A stretch of 41,519 bases of DNA from assembly GCA_021791895.1 (NCBI GenBank), contig JAJYVS010000024.1, positions 1-41,519 of the forward strand, in the 5' to 3' direction. Positions 1 through 7,383 of this stretch are shown piece after piece (the stretch's first letter is position 1; every line of letters begins with the position of its first letter). The notes beneath the pieces were generated by a model that was not told the DNA's origin, made no database searches, and saw only the letters and a list, made by a program, of their open reading frames with translations. The position numbers and the translations under genes are program-made. Origin of the DNA: Actinomycetes bacterium. GTDB lineage: Bacteria; Actinomycetota; Acidimicrobiia; Acidimicrobiales; RAAP-2.

Positions 1-18
1 CGCCCCTTACCGCGCCCC

Positions 19-372
19 TCACCGCGCCAGCGGAGTGTAGAAGACCAGGCCGTTGCCCTTGTTGTCGTAGACCACGGCACGGCGTTCATGAGCGTCGTCG
101 TACGGTCCCTTGAGGAGAGCTCCGCCATTGGCCTCGATGGTCTCTGCGGCGGCGTCGACATCGGCGGTCTTGATGCCGACCACGACCTGCCCGGGCATGG
201 GGTGATCGACCGCGGTCGCGAGCGCAATGGTGATCGACCCGCCGTCGATGGCCGCGTAGTGGCCCCCGTCCCTGAACTTGAGGGTCATGCCGAGGGTCTC
301 GGTGTAGAACCGGATCGATTCCTCCAGGTCGTCGGTGGACAGGACGACCATCCGCACGTCGTAATCGCTCAA
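19..372 (-). CDS. VOC (glyoxalase/bleomycin resistance-fold) protein
   Basis: A 117-residue protein with two beta-alpha-beta-beta-beta halves (about residues 8-60 and 64-116), the usual size of a single-chain VOC protein. Visible family features are the opening strand followed by DLEESIRFYTETLG and the final strand GNGLVFYTP. VOC proteins are metal-dependent lyases, isomerases or dioxygenases, or metal-free ligand binders. Here the last-strand position that is usually the metal-binding Glu reads Val, so a metal-free binding or immunity role is as likely as catalysis (inference). Start: TTG at 372-370, with GGAGG at 382-378 five bases upstream; the VOC fold begins directly after it. The frame stays open further upstream, but that stretch lies antisense to the divergent gene at 476. 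Substrate unknown. Confidence 0.85.
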   Translation of the reverse strand: MSDYDVRMVVLSTDDLEESIRFYTETLGMTLKFRDGGHYAAIDGGSITIALATAVDHPMPGQVVVGIKTADVDAAAETIEANGGALLKGPYDDAHERRAVVYDNKGNGLVFYTPLAR

Positions 373-475
373 GGGTGCCTCCGTTCCGAACGAGCCGACT
401 CTAGCTGGTTCGACTCCGTAGCGGGCTTGGCTCGGCCGGTCCCGCCACACGGTTGGGCAGTACGCTCGGCCCTGT

Positions 476-1147
476 GTGGGTGGCGCCGACGCCCTTTGCC
501 GGGGAGGGCGGTTCGCCCTCTGGCACTTCAGCGAGAATCCTGCGTTGTCTCGGTTCGTGCCCCACGTGGCCAAGACCTCCACAAGTGAAGAGCCGCTCGT
601 CTGGGCGATCGACACCCGCCATTCCCCCCACTTCTGGTTCCCCCGGGACTGTCCGCGTGGCTGTGCGTGGTTGACCGAGACCACGACCGAGGAGGACCGC
701 GTCCGGTTCCTCGGCCACTCCTCGGCGAGGAGGCTGCACGTGATCGAGGCGGCCTGGGCCGAGCCGATGACCGCCTGCACCCTGTACGCCTACCGGCTCC
801 CGATCGACACCTTCGAGTCGGTTCATGACGCCGGGTATTGGATCAGCCAAGAGCCGGTTGAAGCTCTCGAGCGGGTTGCGGTGGGCAACCTCATCGAACG
901 CCACGCCGAGGCCGGGATCGAACTGCGGATCACCCCGGACATCTGGCCCTTCTGGCACTCGGTGATCTTTTCCACGCAGCGCCAGCCGCCTTCGCAACGC
1001 CACCCGTCCCGAACCACCGCGACCGCCCCACCCGTTGGTCGACCGGACCTGACCGTCCGCACTGGGCGTGTACCAAGGACTTCGCCCGCAGGGCGATGTT
1101 CGGGGTGTGCCACGACGCGGGCCGAATCAGCACCGACCGTCCATTGA
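476..1147 (+). CDS. DUF6886-like protein with frameshifted C-terminus
   Basis: The first ~165 residues match an uncharacterised actinobacterial family that I recall as DUF6886: LWHFSENP near the start, VWAIDTRHSPHFWFPRDCPR, VIEAAW, then AEAGIELRITPDIWPFW. Family members usually end soon afterwards with a short tail containing RLRNA. In this frame the tail instead becomes a Pro/Arg/Thr-rich extension to 1147, while RLRNA is readable in the +1-shifted frame from about 981, ending at a TGA at 1050-1052. A small indel near 975-981 has therefore replaced the native C-terminus; natural mutation and sequencing error cannot be told apart here. Start: GTG at 476 is the in-frame choice, but no strong ribosome binding site is seen. 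Function unknown. Confidence 0.7.
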   Translation: MGGADALCRGGRFALWHFSENPALSRFVPHVAKTSTSEEPLVWAIDTRHSPHFWFPRDCPRGCAWLTETTTEEDRVRFLGHSSARRLHVIEAAWAEPMTACTLYAYRLPIDTFESVHDAGYWISQEPVEALERVAVGNLIERHAEAGIELRITPDIWPFWHSVIFSTQRQPPSQRHPSRTTATAPPVGRPDLTVRTGRVPRTSPAGRCSGCATTRAESAPTVH

Positions 1148-1207
1148 TCCCCACCGGCCCGGTCGTCGAATCGGCGCGAGCCGGAACTCACCTGGCCCGA
1201 TGGCATC

Positions 1208-1900
1208 ATGTCGGCCATGGTCGACGCCATCATGCTCGACTTCTACGGCACGGTCGCCTGTGACGAGCTCGACGTCATCGGCCAGATCTGCGAGCGCGCC
1301 GCTTCCGATGCTGGTCGAGTCGAGTTGGCACCCGAGGTCGGGAGGCAGTGGTCGACACTCTTCTTCCAGGAGTGCGCCCGGTCGTACGGCACCGAGTTCA
1401 AGACCCAACGGGAAGCCGCCCTGGGATCCTTGCAGGTGGTCCTCCAGAGGATCGGGTTTTCGGCTGACCCGGAGGAGTTGACGCGCCCGCTGTTCGAGTA
1501 CTGGCGACATCCGCGAATCTTCGACGACAGCCGGGTGTTTCTCTCGACCTTGCCGCTCCCGGTCTGCATCGTGTCCAACATCGATCGCACGGATCTCGAG
1601 GCGGCGATCGACGAGCACGGGATCCGAGTCGACCACCTGGTGACGAGCGAGGACGTGAGGTCCTACAAGCCACGGCCCGAATTGTTTGATCGGGCCGCGG
1701 AGCTCCTCGAGATCCGACTCGGCGACGCCCTCCACGTCGGCGACTCGCTATCCAACGACGTGGCTGGGGCCAACGCAGCTGGAGTGCCGGTGGCCTGGGT
1801 CAATCGGTCCAGGAGCCAACGCCCGCAAGGGGTGGAGCTCTGGGCCGAGGTCGTCGACCTCGTCGATCTCGCCGGCCGGCTCGCCGCCGCTGAACCCTGA
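1208..1900 (+). CDS. HAD-superfamily hydrolase
   Basis: A 230-residue haloacid-dehalogenase-like hydrolase, probably a small-molecule phosphatase or dehalogenase acting in the cytoplasm. All four HAD motifs are visible: motif I DFYGT (nucleophile Asp near residue 11), motif II SNID near residue 122, the motif III Lys in SYKPRPELF, and motif IV VGDSLSNDVAGA near residue 178. The helical region after motif I fits a C1-type cap. Motif I has Tyr-Gly-Thr in place of the Asp-Gly-Thr of typical phosphatases, as in the dehalogenase and YjjG-like branches. ATG at 1208 is used; ATG at 1217, three codons later, is equally possible. It stands alone, about 190 bp before a GNAT-Nudix gene. The substrate cannot be told. 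Confidence 0.88.
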   Translation: MSAMVDAIMLDFYGTVACDELDVIGQICERAASDAGRVELAPEVGRQWSTLFFQECARSYGTEFKTQREAALGSLQVVLQRIGFSADPEELTRPLFEYWRHPRIFDDSRVFLSTLPLPVCIVSNIDRTDLEAAIDEHGIRVDHLVTSEDVRSYKPRPELFDRAAELLEIRLGDALHVGDSLSNDVAGANAAGVPVAWVNRSRSQRPQGVELWAEVVDLVDLAGRLAAAEP

Positions 1901-1925
1901 CGCGCCGATGCCAGAGCGTCGGCTC

Positions 1926-1956
1926 TTGACGCTACAGGGCGGCTGTCTGCTATGTG
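1926..1956 (+). promoter_or_regulatory. possible promoter for the GNAT-Nudix gene
   Basis: TTGACG (1926-1931) is followed 19 bases later by TATGTG (1951-1956), preceded by a TG one base upstream as in extended -10 elements. It lies in the gap after the HAD gene and supports a start well downstream (2088) for the next gene. The spacing is slightly long and the -10 imperfect, so this is a suggestion only. Confidence 0.3.
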
Positions 1957-2087
1957 GCGGGCGCCTTCGGGCTGAGCTACCGGCACCGCCGCACCTCGGT
2001 GGCAGCGGCGATAGAGGCGAGAGTGGCGCGACCGAAGACTGCCACGTCGGAGTTGCCCGTCTCTTTGGCGGGGTAAGACATGAAGAG

Positions 2088-3104
2088 GTGGCGGAGCCGC
2101 TTCGGGGCGAGGGTTTCACGCTGGCCGACGGCGATTTGGTATTGCGACCCATGACCGAGCAGGACTTGGACTCGGTCTTTTTGTGGAGTGACGATCCCGA
2201 GAACCTCTGGTTCGCCGAGCACGAGCTTGTGCAGCGGCGCACCCCCGATCGGCTCCGGGCGAGCTACCGGGAGATCTCGGCCACCCCGGCCGAGCTGTGC
2301 ATCGTCGAGGTCGCCGGGATCCCGGTCGGCGCCGCCCTGCTCCGGCAGATGAGCCTCCCCCGGCTCCATCGAGCCTTTTCCGATCGGGATTGCCGCCGCG
2401 TCGACCTCCAGCTGGCCCGACCCTGGCGGAACCAGGGGATCGGTAGGAGGGCCGTCAGGTTGCTCACCGCCCACGGCTTCGGGGCCGGGGCGGAGTTCCA
2501 GTTCGGCTGTGACATCTCATCGGAGAACCACCCGGGCCTGCGCGTCTTCAAGGCAAACCGCTTCGCCGCCTGGCGCCGTCGGGCCCATCCGGCCGGGGCC
2601 GGGTGGCCAACGACCTGGGACCTCGTCTGTCGACCCGAGTACTTCTTCGGCCGGGCTCCGGTCAAGGATCATCCGGGGGCCGACCAGGTCATGGCGGCCG
2701 ACCTCCCGACCGGTGCCACCGTCGTGGTGTACCGGGAGGACCCCGAGGTGCTCATCTTCATGTTGCACCGGGCTCACCAGGGTCCTGCCTACGAAGGCGA
2801 TTGGGCCCGGACACCCCCGGCGGGGGCCCGCTTCCCGGCCGAGCCGATCGAGGAGTGTGCCTGCCGGGAGCTCTCCGAGGAAATCGGGGCCGAGATCCCC
2901 CCGAGCGACCTCCATCTGGTCCGTGGCGGGGATGCCGAATGGTGGGTCTACTCGCTCGCGCTTGCCCCCGGAGCCGACGTGGTCCTCGACGAGGAGGACG
3001 ACCGATTCGAGTGGCTGGGCCCGGGCGAGGACCTTGCTCGATGCCGACCCGAAGCTCCGAGGAACGGGCTCGCCATGGCGATCTCCTCGATCCGCGACGG
3101 CTGA
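2088..3104 (+). CDS. GNAT acetyltransferase-Nudix hydrolase fusion
   Basis: A 338-residue two-domain protein. Residues ~1-185 are a RimJ/RimL-like GNAT N-acetyltransferase, with LVLRPMTEQDLDSV at the N-terminus and the acetyl-CoA pyrophosphate loop RNQGIG at about 114-119. Residues ~200-338 are a Nudix hydrolase. Its box (about 245-268) matches G-x5-E-x7-REUxEExGU, reading RELSEEIGA at the core, with Ala at the last hydrophobic position. GNATs move acetyl groups from acetyl-CoA to amines; Nudix enzymes cleave nucleoside diphosphate-linked substrates. Having both on one chain suggests a shared or coupled substrate (inference). Start uncertain: GTG at 2088 puts the first strand at the usual distance; an in-frame ATG at 1908 would add 60 residues of low-confidence sequence. 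Confidence 0.82.
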   Translation: MAEPLRGEGFTLADGDLVLRPMTEQDLDSVFLWSDDPENLWFAEHELVQRRTPDRLRASYREISATPAELCIVEVAGIPVGAALLRQMSLPRLHRAFSDRDCRRVDLQLARPWRNQGIGRRAVRLLTAHGFGAGAEFQFGCDISSENHPGLRVFKANRFAAWRRRAHPAGAGWPTTWDLVCRPEYFFGRAPVKDHPGADQVMAADLPTGATVVVYREDPEVLIFMLHRAHQGPAYEGDWARTPPAGARFPAEPIEECACRELSEEIGAEIPPSDLHLVRGGDAEWWVYSLALAPGADVVLDEEDDRFEWLGPGEDLARCRPEAPRNGLAMAISSIRDG

Positions 3105-3213
3105 GCGGGGACGCCGGGCACCTGTGATCCGACCGTCGCGCCCTGTCGCCGGTGTCGCCATGAGTGGACTTTCGCCCCTGGCAGCTCGGCGGTCGGCGCA
3201 ATAGAAGCGGTGG

Positions 3214-4251
3214 ATGCGGCAAAGAGGACGGCCGTTCGTGGCCGCGTGGTCCGTCACGGCCCTGCTGGCCGTGACACTCGCTGCTTGTGGGAGCTCGTCC
3301 GCCGGGACGCTGACCGTCATGACCCGGAACATGGACGAGGGGACCGACTTCGGGACCCTCGTGCACGCGACCACGGCGGGTCAATTCCTGAATGCGGCGG
3401 CGAGCGCATGGGAAGAGGTGAAGGCCAGCGACATCCCACAACGCGCCGCCGGGATCGCTCAGGAGGTCGCCGCCGAGAAGCCCGATCTCGTGTCGATCGA
3501 AGAGGCGTCGATTTGGAGAACGGGACCGTTGCTCAAGGGACCCGCGACCACGCTCGTCTATGACGCCCTGGCGTCGCTGCGGAGCGCCCTGGCCGCCGAC
3601 GGGGCCCCCTACCGGTTGGACGTGGTGGAGAACGAGTTCGACCTCGAGGCGCCGACCGCCCTCGGCTACGACGTCCGGGTGACCGACCAAGACGCCATCC
3701 TGAGCCGTCGCGACCTGCATGTGTCGAACGTCCACTCCGGGCACTTCTCCTCCGAACTGACCTTGACCGTGACAGGGGTCAAAGAAGTCATCCAACGTGG
3801 CTGGACCTCGGTCGACGTCTCGGTTGGCAAGAAGACCGTTCGCTACGTCGAGACGCACCTCGAGTCCTTCTCGAACTCGGTTCAAAAGGAGCAGGCGGCC
3901 GAACTGCTCGCCGGGCCCGCCCACACCGATCTTCCCGTGGTCGTGGCGTGCGACTGCAACACCGGGCCCGGGGTGACCCCCACCTACGACTACCTCATCT
4001 CCAAGGGCCACTTCACCGACAGTTGGACGGCGACCAATCCGACGTCGAACGGCTACACGTGGCCGTTGCACAGGGAAGATCCGTACGCACCGACGGCGAG
4101 GCTCGATCAGCGCATCGATCTCGTCCTGGTCAAGGGGGCCATCACGCCCGTCGCCGACCGGCTGGTCGGCAACACCGGGTCCAGCTTGACCGCATCGGGC
4201 CTGTGGCCGTCAGACCATGCCGGGGTGCTCGCAACCCTGGCGGTGTCCTGA
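3214..4251 (+). CDS. secreted endonuclease/exonuclease/phosphatase-fold lipoprotein
   Basis: A 345-residue predicted lipoprotein. A basic N-terminus and hydrophobic segment end in the lipobox LAAC (Cys about residue 25), so it should be anchored outside the membrane. The rest is an EEP (DNase I-like) fold: MTRNMDEGTDF near the start, the metal-site Glu in VSIEEAS, the His in ETHLESF, DCNT in place of the usual GDFN, and the catalytic SDHAGV near the C-terminus. The family covers nucleases, sphingomyelinases and phosphodiesterases; the substrate is not evident. The retained acidic and His residues suggest an active enzyme. It is convergent with the RCC1-like gene, only 22 bp away, with no clear hairpin between them. 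Confidence 0.85.
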   Translation: MRQRGRPFVAAWSVTALLAVTLAACGSSSAGTLTVMTRNMDEGTDFGTLVHATTAGQFLNAAASAWEEVKASDIPQRAAGIAQEVAAEKPDLVSIEEASIWRTGPLLKGPATTLVYDALASLRSALAADGAPYRLDVVENEFDLEAPTALGYDVRVTDQDAILSRRDLHVSNVHSGHFSSELTLTVTGVKEVIQRGWTSVDVSVGKKTVRYVETHLESFSNSVQKEQAAELLAGPAHTDLPVVVACDCNTGPGVTPTYDYLISKGHFTDSWTATNPTSNGYTWPLHREDPYAPTARLDQRIDLVLVKGAITPVADRLVGNTGSSLTASGLWPSDHAGVLATLAVS

Positions 4252-4273
4252 GCCGGCGCGTCCGCCACCCGCC

Positions 4274-5458
4274 TCACGGACCGATGCGCAGACCGGCGAC
4301 GTTCTGCGCGGTGGCCGACACCTGGCTGAGTCGGACCGCGACGGCAACGGGGACGGTCTCATAGGAGCGGCCGGGGCCGGTCCCGAGCTGACCGTTGCGG
4401 TTGTCGCCCCAGGCCCAGAGCCGTCCGGTCGTGTCGATCGCGTAGCTGGCGTAGCCGCCCGACGCCACGTCGGCGAAGGTGACCCCCCTCGGGACGTGCA
4501 CCCGGACCGGCAGATCGGAGCTGGTCTCGGATCCCGTGCCCAGCTGGCCGCGGTCGTTGTTCCCCCAGGTCCACACGGAGCCGTCGTTGAGGATGGCGAT
4601 CGTCTGTCCGTTCAGAGGTCCGCTGCCGCCCTGGAACACGTGAGCGACGGGACTACGGAGTTCGACCTTCACCGGCACCGCGCGATCGGTGGTGGTGCCG
4701 TCGCCGAGCTGACCGGCGGCGTTGTAGCCCCAGTTGTAGTACGAGCCGTCGGCCAACAGGGCCCCCGAACCCTCCCATGACGAGGTGAGTTCGGTGATCC
4801 TCTGGCGTTTCGGCAATCCGAGGACCGGTGTCGGCACCGAGACGGTGGCGGTGCTTCCGTTGCCGAGCTCACCGGCGTCGCCACTACCGCACGCGTAGAG
4901 GGTGTCCTCCGAATAGATGAGCGAATGGGTCCGGGCGCCGGTTGCCAGGCTCACCCGGCGAAGCGGGAGCTTCTCTGGACGGACGTGGACCAGACCGGAG
5001 AGGCAGAGGTCGTGAGCGGCGTTGAGCCCCCAGCCCCAGGCGTGACCGGTCGAGTCGATGGCCAGGGCGGCGTCGAAGGGCATGGGGTTGGCCAGCGACA
5101 CGATCCTCACTCCGGCCGGGAACCGCACCTTGACCGCTCTCGTCTCATAGGGCGTCAGGAGGCCGTCGCCCAGTTCGCCGAAGCTGTTGACCCCCCACGC
5201 GTAGACGGCACCGGTCGAGCTCATGGCGTAGCCGTCGGAGTTCGAGGTGGCGATCTGGACGATCCTCCCGGTGATGCCGCCGATCTTCGTCGGCGTCGAC
5301 AGCTCGAGTTGGGCGATCTTCCCCTTGTTCCCGACGACACCCCAGCGGTAGACGGTGGTGGTCGGGCCACGCCCGCTCGGCCCACCGCAGGCGGCGAGCG
5401 TCAGGGAACCGGCCAATAGGGCGACCGCCGAAGCGAGGACCGCCCGGCGGGATGTCAC
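4274..5458 (-). CDS. RCC1-like seven-bladed beta-propeller lipoprotein
   Basis: A 394-residue exported protein. The N-terminus RRAVLASAVALLAGSLTLAAC is a signal peptide ending in a lipobox. The remainder is a run of about seven RCC1-type repeats, each with an aromatic-x-W-G core followed by G-x-L-G: YAWGVNSFGELGDG, YNWGYNAAGQLGDG, WTWGNNDRGQLGTG and WAWGDNRNGQLGTG are the clearest; the first and third blades are degenerate. This predicts one closed propeller, a binding scaffold rather than an enzyme. The start is GTG at 5458, sharing GTGA with the stop of the upstream membrane-protein gene, so translation is probably coupled. It is the last gene of a marR-led operon. The ligand is unknown. 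Confidence 0.87.
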   Translation of the reverse strand: MTSRRAVLASAVALLAGSLTLAACGGPSGRGPTTTVYRWGVVGNKGKIAQLELSTPTKIGGITGRIVQIATSNSDGYAMSSTGAVYAWGVNSFGELGDGLLTPYETRAVKVRFPAGVRIVSLANPMPFDAALAIDSTGHAWGWGLNAAHDLCLSGLVHVRPEKLPLRRVSLATGARTHSLIYSEDTLYACGSGDAGELGNGSTATVSVPTPVLGLPKRQRITELTSSWEGSGALLADGSYYNWGYNAAGQLGDGTTTDRAVPVKVELRSPVAHVFQGGSGPLNGQTIAILNDGSVWTWGNNDRGQLGTGSETSSDLPVRVHVPRGVTFADVASGGYASYAIDTTGRLWAWGDNRNGQLGTGPGRSYETVPVAVAVRLSQVSATAQNVAGLRIGP

Positions 5459-5691
5459 GGCTGCTCGAGCTCCGGTCCGGGGACGGGTCGGTCGTGTCGG
5501 CGCTTCAGCCGGTCGCGGACCCTTCGAAAGAGCAGCGCGAGACCGGCCGCCGAGAGCACCGCGCCAGCGATGTGACCGGAAAATGCCAGCACAACACCGC
5601 CTGCAACCATGGCGAGCGCGATGACGACGCGCTGCCACGGCGTGGCGCGGAGCAGCGCTTGTCGGACAAGGTGACCGGTGCCGGGTGGCAT
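5455..5691 (-). CDS. small two-helix membrane protein
   Basis: A 78-residue protein. Two hydrophobic stretches (about residues 20-38 and 41-57, split by SGH) look like a helical hairpin, followed by a strongly basic tail, LFRRVRDRLKRRHDRPVPG, that should stay in the cytoplasm. The size and layout resemble PGPGW/TMEM-like small membrane proteins, but I do not recognise a family with certainty. The ATG at 5691 overlaps the TAA of marR by one base, and its own TGA overlaps the GTG of the RCC1-like gene, so it sits in the middle of a three-gene translationally coupled operon. That points to a shared role with the regulator and the propeller lipoprotein (inference). Confidence 0.7.
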   Translation of the reverse strand: MPPGTGHLVRQALLRATPWQRVVIALAMVAGGVVLAFSGHIAGAVLSAAGLALLFRRVRDRLKRRHDRPVPGPELEQP

Positions 5692-6155
5692 TAGGAATCC
5701 TCTCGAGCCAACTGCCCCAGCATGGCGGTGAGTTGGGCGAAGCGATCCGCTCCGAGTTTGGTGGCCAAGTCCTGCTCGGTCGTTTGCACCGCCGCCGTGA
5801 TCACCCGTACGGCACGGAGGCCTTTGGCGGTGAGCGTGAGCGCCGTCTTGCGGCGATCGGACGGATTGGGTGCCCGCCTCACGAAGCCGGCGCCGGCGAG
5901 GTTCTCGACGAGCTTGGAGACGGCCTGCTTGCTGACCCCCATCCGTCGCACCAGCTGGTTGGGCTCACCCACGCCGCGTTCGATCGCCATGAGCACCCAG
6001 ATTCCGGGTTGCGGGAGGTCGCCGAGCCCCGTGGCCGCCAGGCGATGAGCGGTCTCGGACCGGTAGCGCTGGTTGATCCGACGAAGGAGCCACGGCACGG
6101 GCAGAGGCACGCTGTCCGTGCCGGTTCGGTCCGGTCCATTCGCCAATGTAGTCAT
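5691..6155 (-). CDS. MarR-family transcriptional regulator
   Basis: A 154-residue winged helix-turn-helix protein of normal MarR length. Visible parts are an N-terminal dimerisation helix (WLLRRINQRYRSETAHRL), the HTH around residues 66-92 with recognition helix VSKQAVSKLVENL, the wing with PSDRRKTALTLTAKG (the conserved D-R of the MarR wing), and C-terminal dimerisation helices. These proteins repress nearby genes and their own promoter and release DNA on binding a ligand. ATG at 6155 is used because the HTH protein begins normally there; upstream in-frame sequence runs through the palindromic intergenic site and into the divergent gene. It leads the operon with the membrane protein and RCC1-like lipoprotein. 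Confidence 0.9.
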   Translation of the reverse strand: MTTLANGPDRTGTDSVPLPVPWLLRRINQRYRSETAHRLAATGLGDLPQPGIWVLMAIERGVGEPNQLVRRMGVSKQAVSKLVENLAGAGFVRRAPNPSDRRKTALTLTAKGLRAVRVITAAVQTTEQDLATKLGADRFAQLTAMLGQLAREDS

Positions 6156-6164
6156 ATAGGTTGA

Positions 6165-6179
6165 CAGTCTAGTAGACTG
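6165..6179. promoter_or_regulatory. probable MarR operator palindrome
   Basis: CAGTCTAGTAGACTG is a perfect 7-1-7 inverted repeat placed 10 bp upstream of the marR start and 83 bp before the divergent small gene. A TTGACA hexamer at 6161-6166 overlaps its left arm, reading toward the divergent gene. Position and symmetry are typical of an autoregulatory MarR site, so both directions may be controlled by it (inference). Confidence 0.7.
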
Positions 6180-6261
6180 ACAGTGTGGTCGATGCGCGGG
6201 TGGACCGGCGACCGTCATCGGCGGTTGGCGGTGCCTCGACCGACGCGAAGGGAAAGGAACG

Positions 6262-6537
6262 ATGACCGAGCTCGAGGTGCGCGCACTCGGGGACCGGACG
6301 TACCGGGTGCAGGTGCGCGATGGCGCGCTCGAGACGACGCACGAGGTCACCGTTCCCGACCCGCTCCGAAGCGGTTTCGAGCTCGACGACCGGGACCTCG
6401 AACGTGTCGTGCACGAGTCGTTCCTTTTCCTCCTCGAGCGCGAGCCCCCCTCGTCGATCCTCACCCGGTTTTCCCTCGACGACATCTCGCGCTACTTCCC
6501 CGAATATCCCGAGGAGCTTGTCCGCCGCCTCGGCTGA
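6262..6537 (+). CDS. conserved small actinobacterial protein, unknown function
   Basis: A 91-residue acidic protein with a good ribosome binding site (GGAAAGGA, about 5 bases before the ATG). It begins with paired beta-strands (LEVRALGDRTYRVQVRDG, then THEVTVP) and ends with helices containing LERVVHESFLFLLEREP and the C-terminal pattern ISRYFPEYPEELVRRL. I recall very similar short proteins (a strand-rich start, a hESFxFLLEREP helix and an FPEYPEEL end) in many actinobacteria, without known function. No signal peptide or membrane segment is seen. It is divergent from marR across the palindrome at 6165-6179 and may belong to the same regulon. Confidence 0.8.
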   Translation: MTELEVRALGDRTYRVQVRDGALETTHEVTVPDPLRSGFELDDRDLERVVHESFLFLLEREPPSSILTRFSLDDISRYFPEYPEELVRRLG

Positions 6538-6698
6538 GCTGACGACGACCGGGCCCGCGCGACAGGAACCGGTGGTGCAGCTCAACCGGGTCGGGTTTGG
6601 CGCATCGAACGGTGTTCGGGCCGCCCTGACCACCACTGCTGGAAGTCCAGAGGCGGCTGCTGAGGGAGGGTGGACGCCCGATCGAGCCGGCCCGTCGG

Positions 6699-7307
6699 TC
6701 AGCCGGTGCCGCCGACCGTCAGCTCCGCCAGCCGGGTCACGGTCGCCGGTGAGCGGGTATGAACGAAGGCCGTCATCCCTACGGCCATCGCACCCTCCAC
6801 GTTGTCGAGTCGGTCGTCGACGAAGACGCAGTCGGTGGGGTCGACACCCAGCCGCTCGGCGGTCCGCAGGTAGATGGCGGGATCGGGCTTTTGGATGCCC
6901 TCTTCGGCAGAGATGACCATCAGATCGACCAGCTGGTCGAGCGCGAACTTGTCCGTCATGGCCCGGCGGTTGCCAGGAGCGGCGTTGGACAGGGTGGCCA
7001 CCTTGAACCGGCGCCTGACGGAGCGGATGAACGCGGCGAGGGCCGGGTCCAGGTAGGCGTTGGAGTAGAAGTCCTCCAACAGGTCGTCCACCTCCGATTG
7101 CACCAGACCGGTGACCTCGCGCAGCCGTCGACAAATCTCGGCCTCACTCCGGCCCCCGACCCACCCGGGTCCGATGGCTTCGGTGACGATCTGATCGAGC
7201 TCGCCGACCGTCAGACCGAGCCTGGACTCCCAGACCCGCCGGGCGATCGGCGCCCCCTCGGCCACCAGCACACCGCCCAGGTCGAAGATCATGGCCCCGA
7301 CCGGCAC
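6699..7307 (-). CDS. HAD-superfamily hydrolase (phosphatase-like)
   Basis: A 202-residue HAD hydrolase. Motif I is FDLGG, where Gly takes the place of the +2 Asp, as in the alpha-D-glucose-1-phosphatase/YihX-like and epoxide hydrolase N-terminal branches. Motif II is TLSN, the motif III Lys is in GIQKPDPAIY, and motif IV is FVDDRLDNVEGA. The helical insertion after motif I is a C1 cap. GTG at 7307 is used; ATG at 7292 is the alternative, five codons later. It lies 76 bp downstream of the aminotransferase gene on the same strand, so they may be co-transcribed and handle a common phosphorylated or amino metabolite (inference). Confidence 0.87.
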   Translation of the reverse strand: MPVGAMIFDLGGVLVAEGAPIARRVWESRLGLTVGELDQIVTEAIGPGWVGGRSEAEICRRLREVTGLVQSEVDDLLEDFYSNAYLDPALAAFIRSVRRRFKVATLSNAAPGNRRAMTDKFALDQLVDLMVISAEEGIQKPDPAIYLRTAERLGVDPTDCVFVDDRLDNVEGAMAVGMTAFVHTRSPATVTRLAELTVGGTG

Positions 7308-7383
7308 GTGGTCCGCCCGATTCCTACTGTTCCGACCACACCCTGGGGGTGGAGCCGCCACCGAAGCCGACCAACGCCGGCTC

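Noticed and set aside
1908-2087. N-terminal extension of the GNAT-Nudix protein from ATG 1908, including a Cys-x-x-Cys
   Set aside because: A single CxxC is not enough for a zinc finger, the GNAT fold begins after 2088, and a possible promoter lies inside the stretch.
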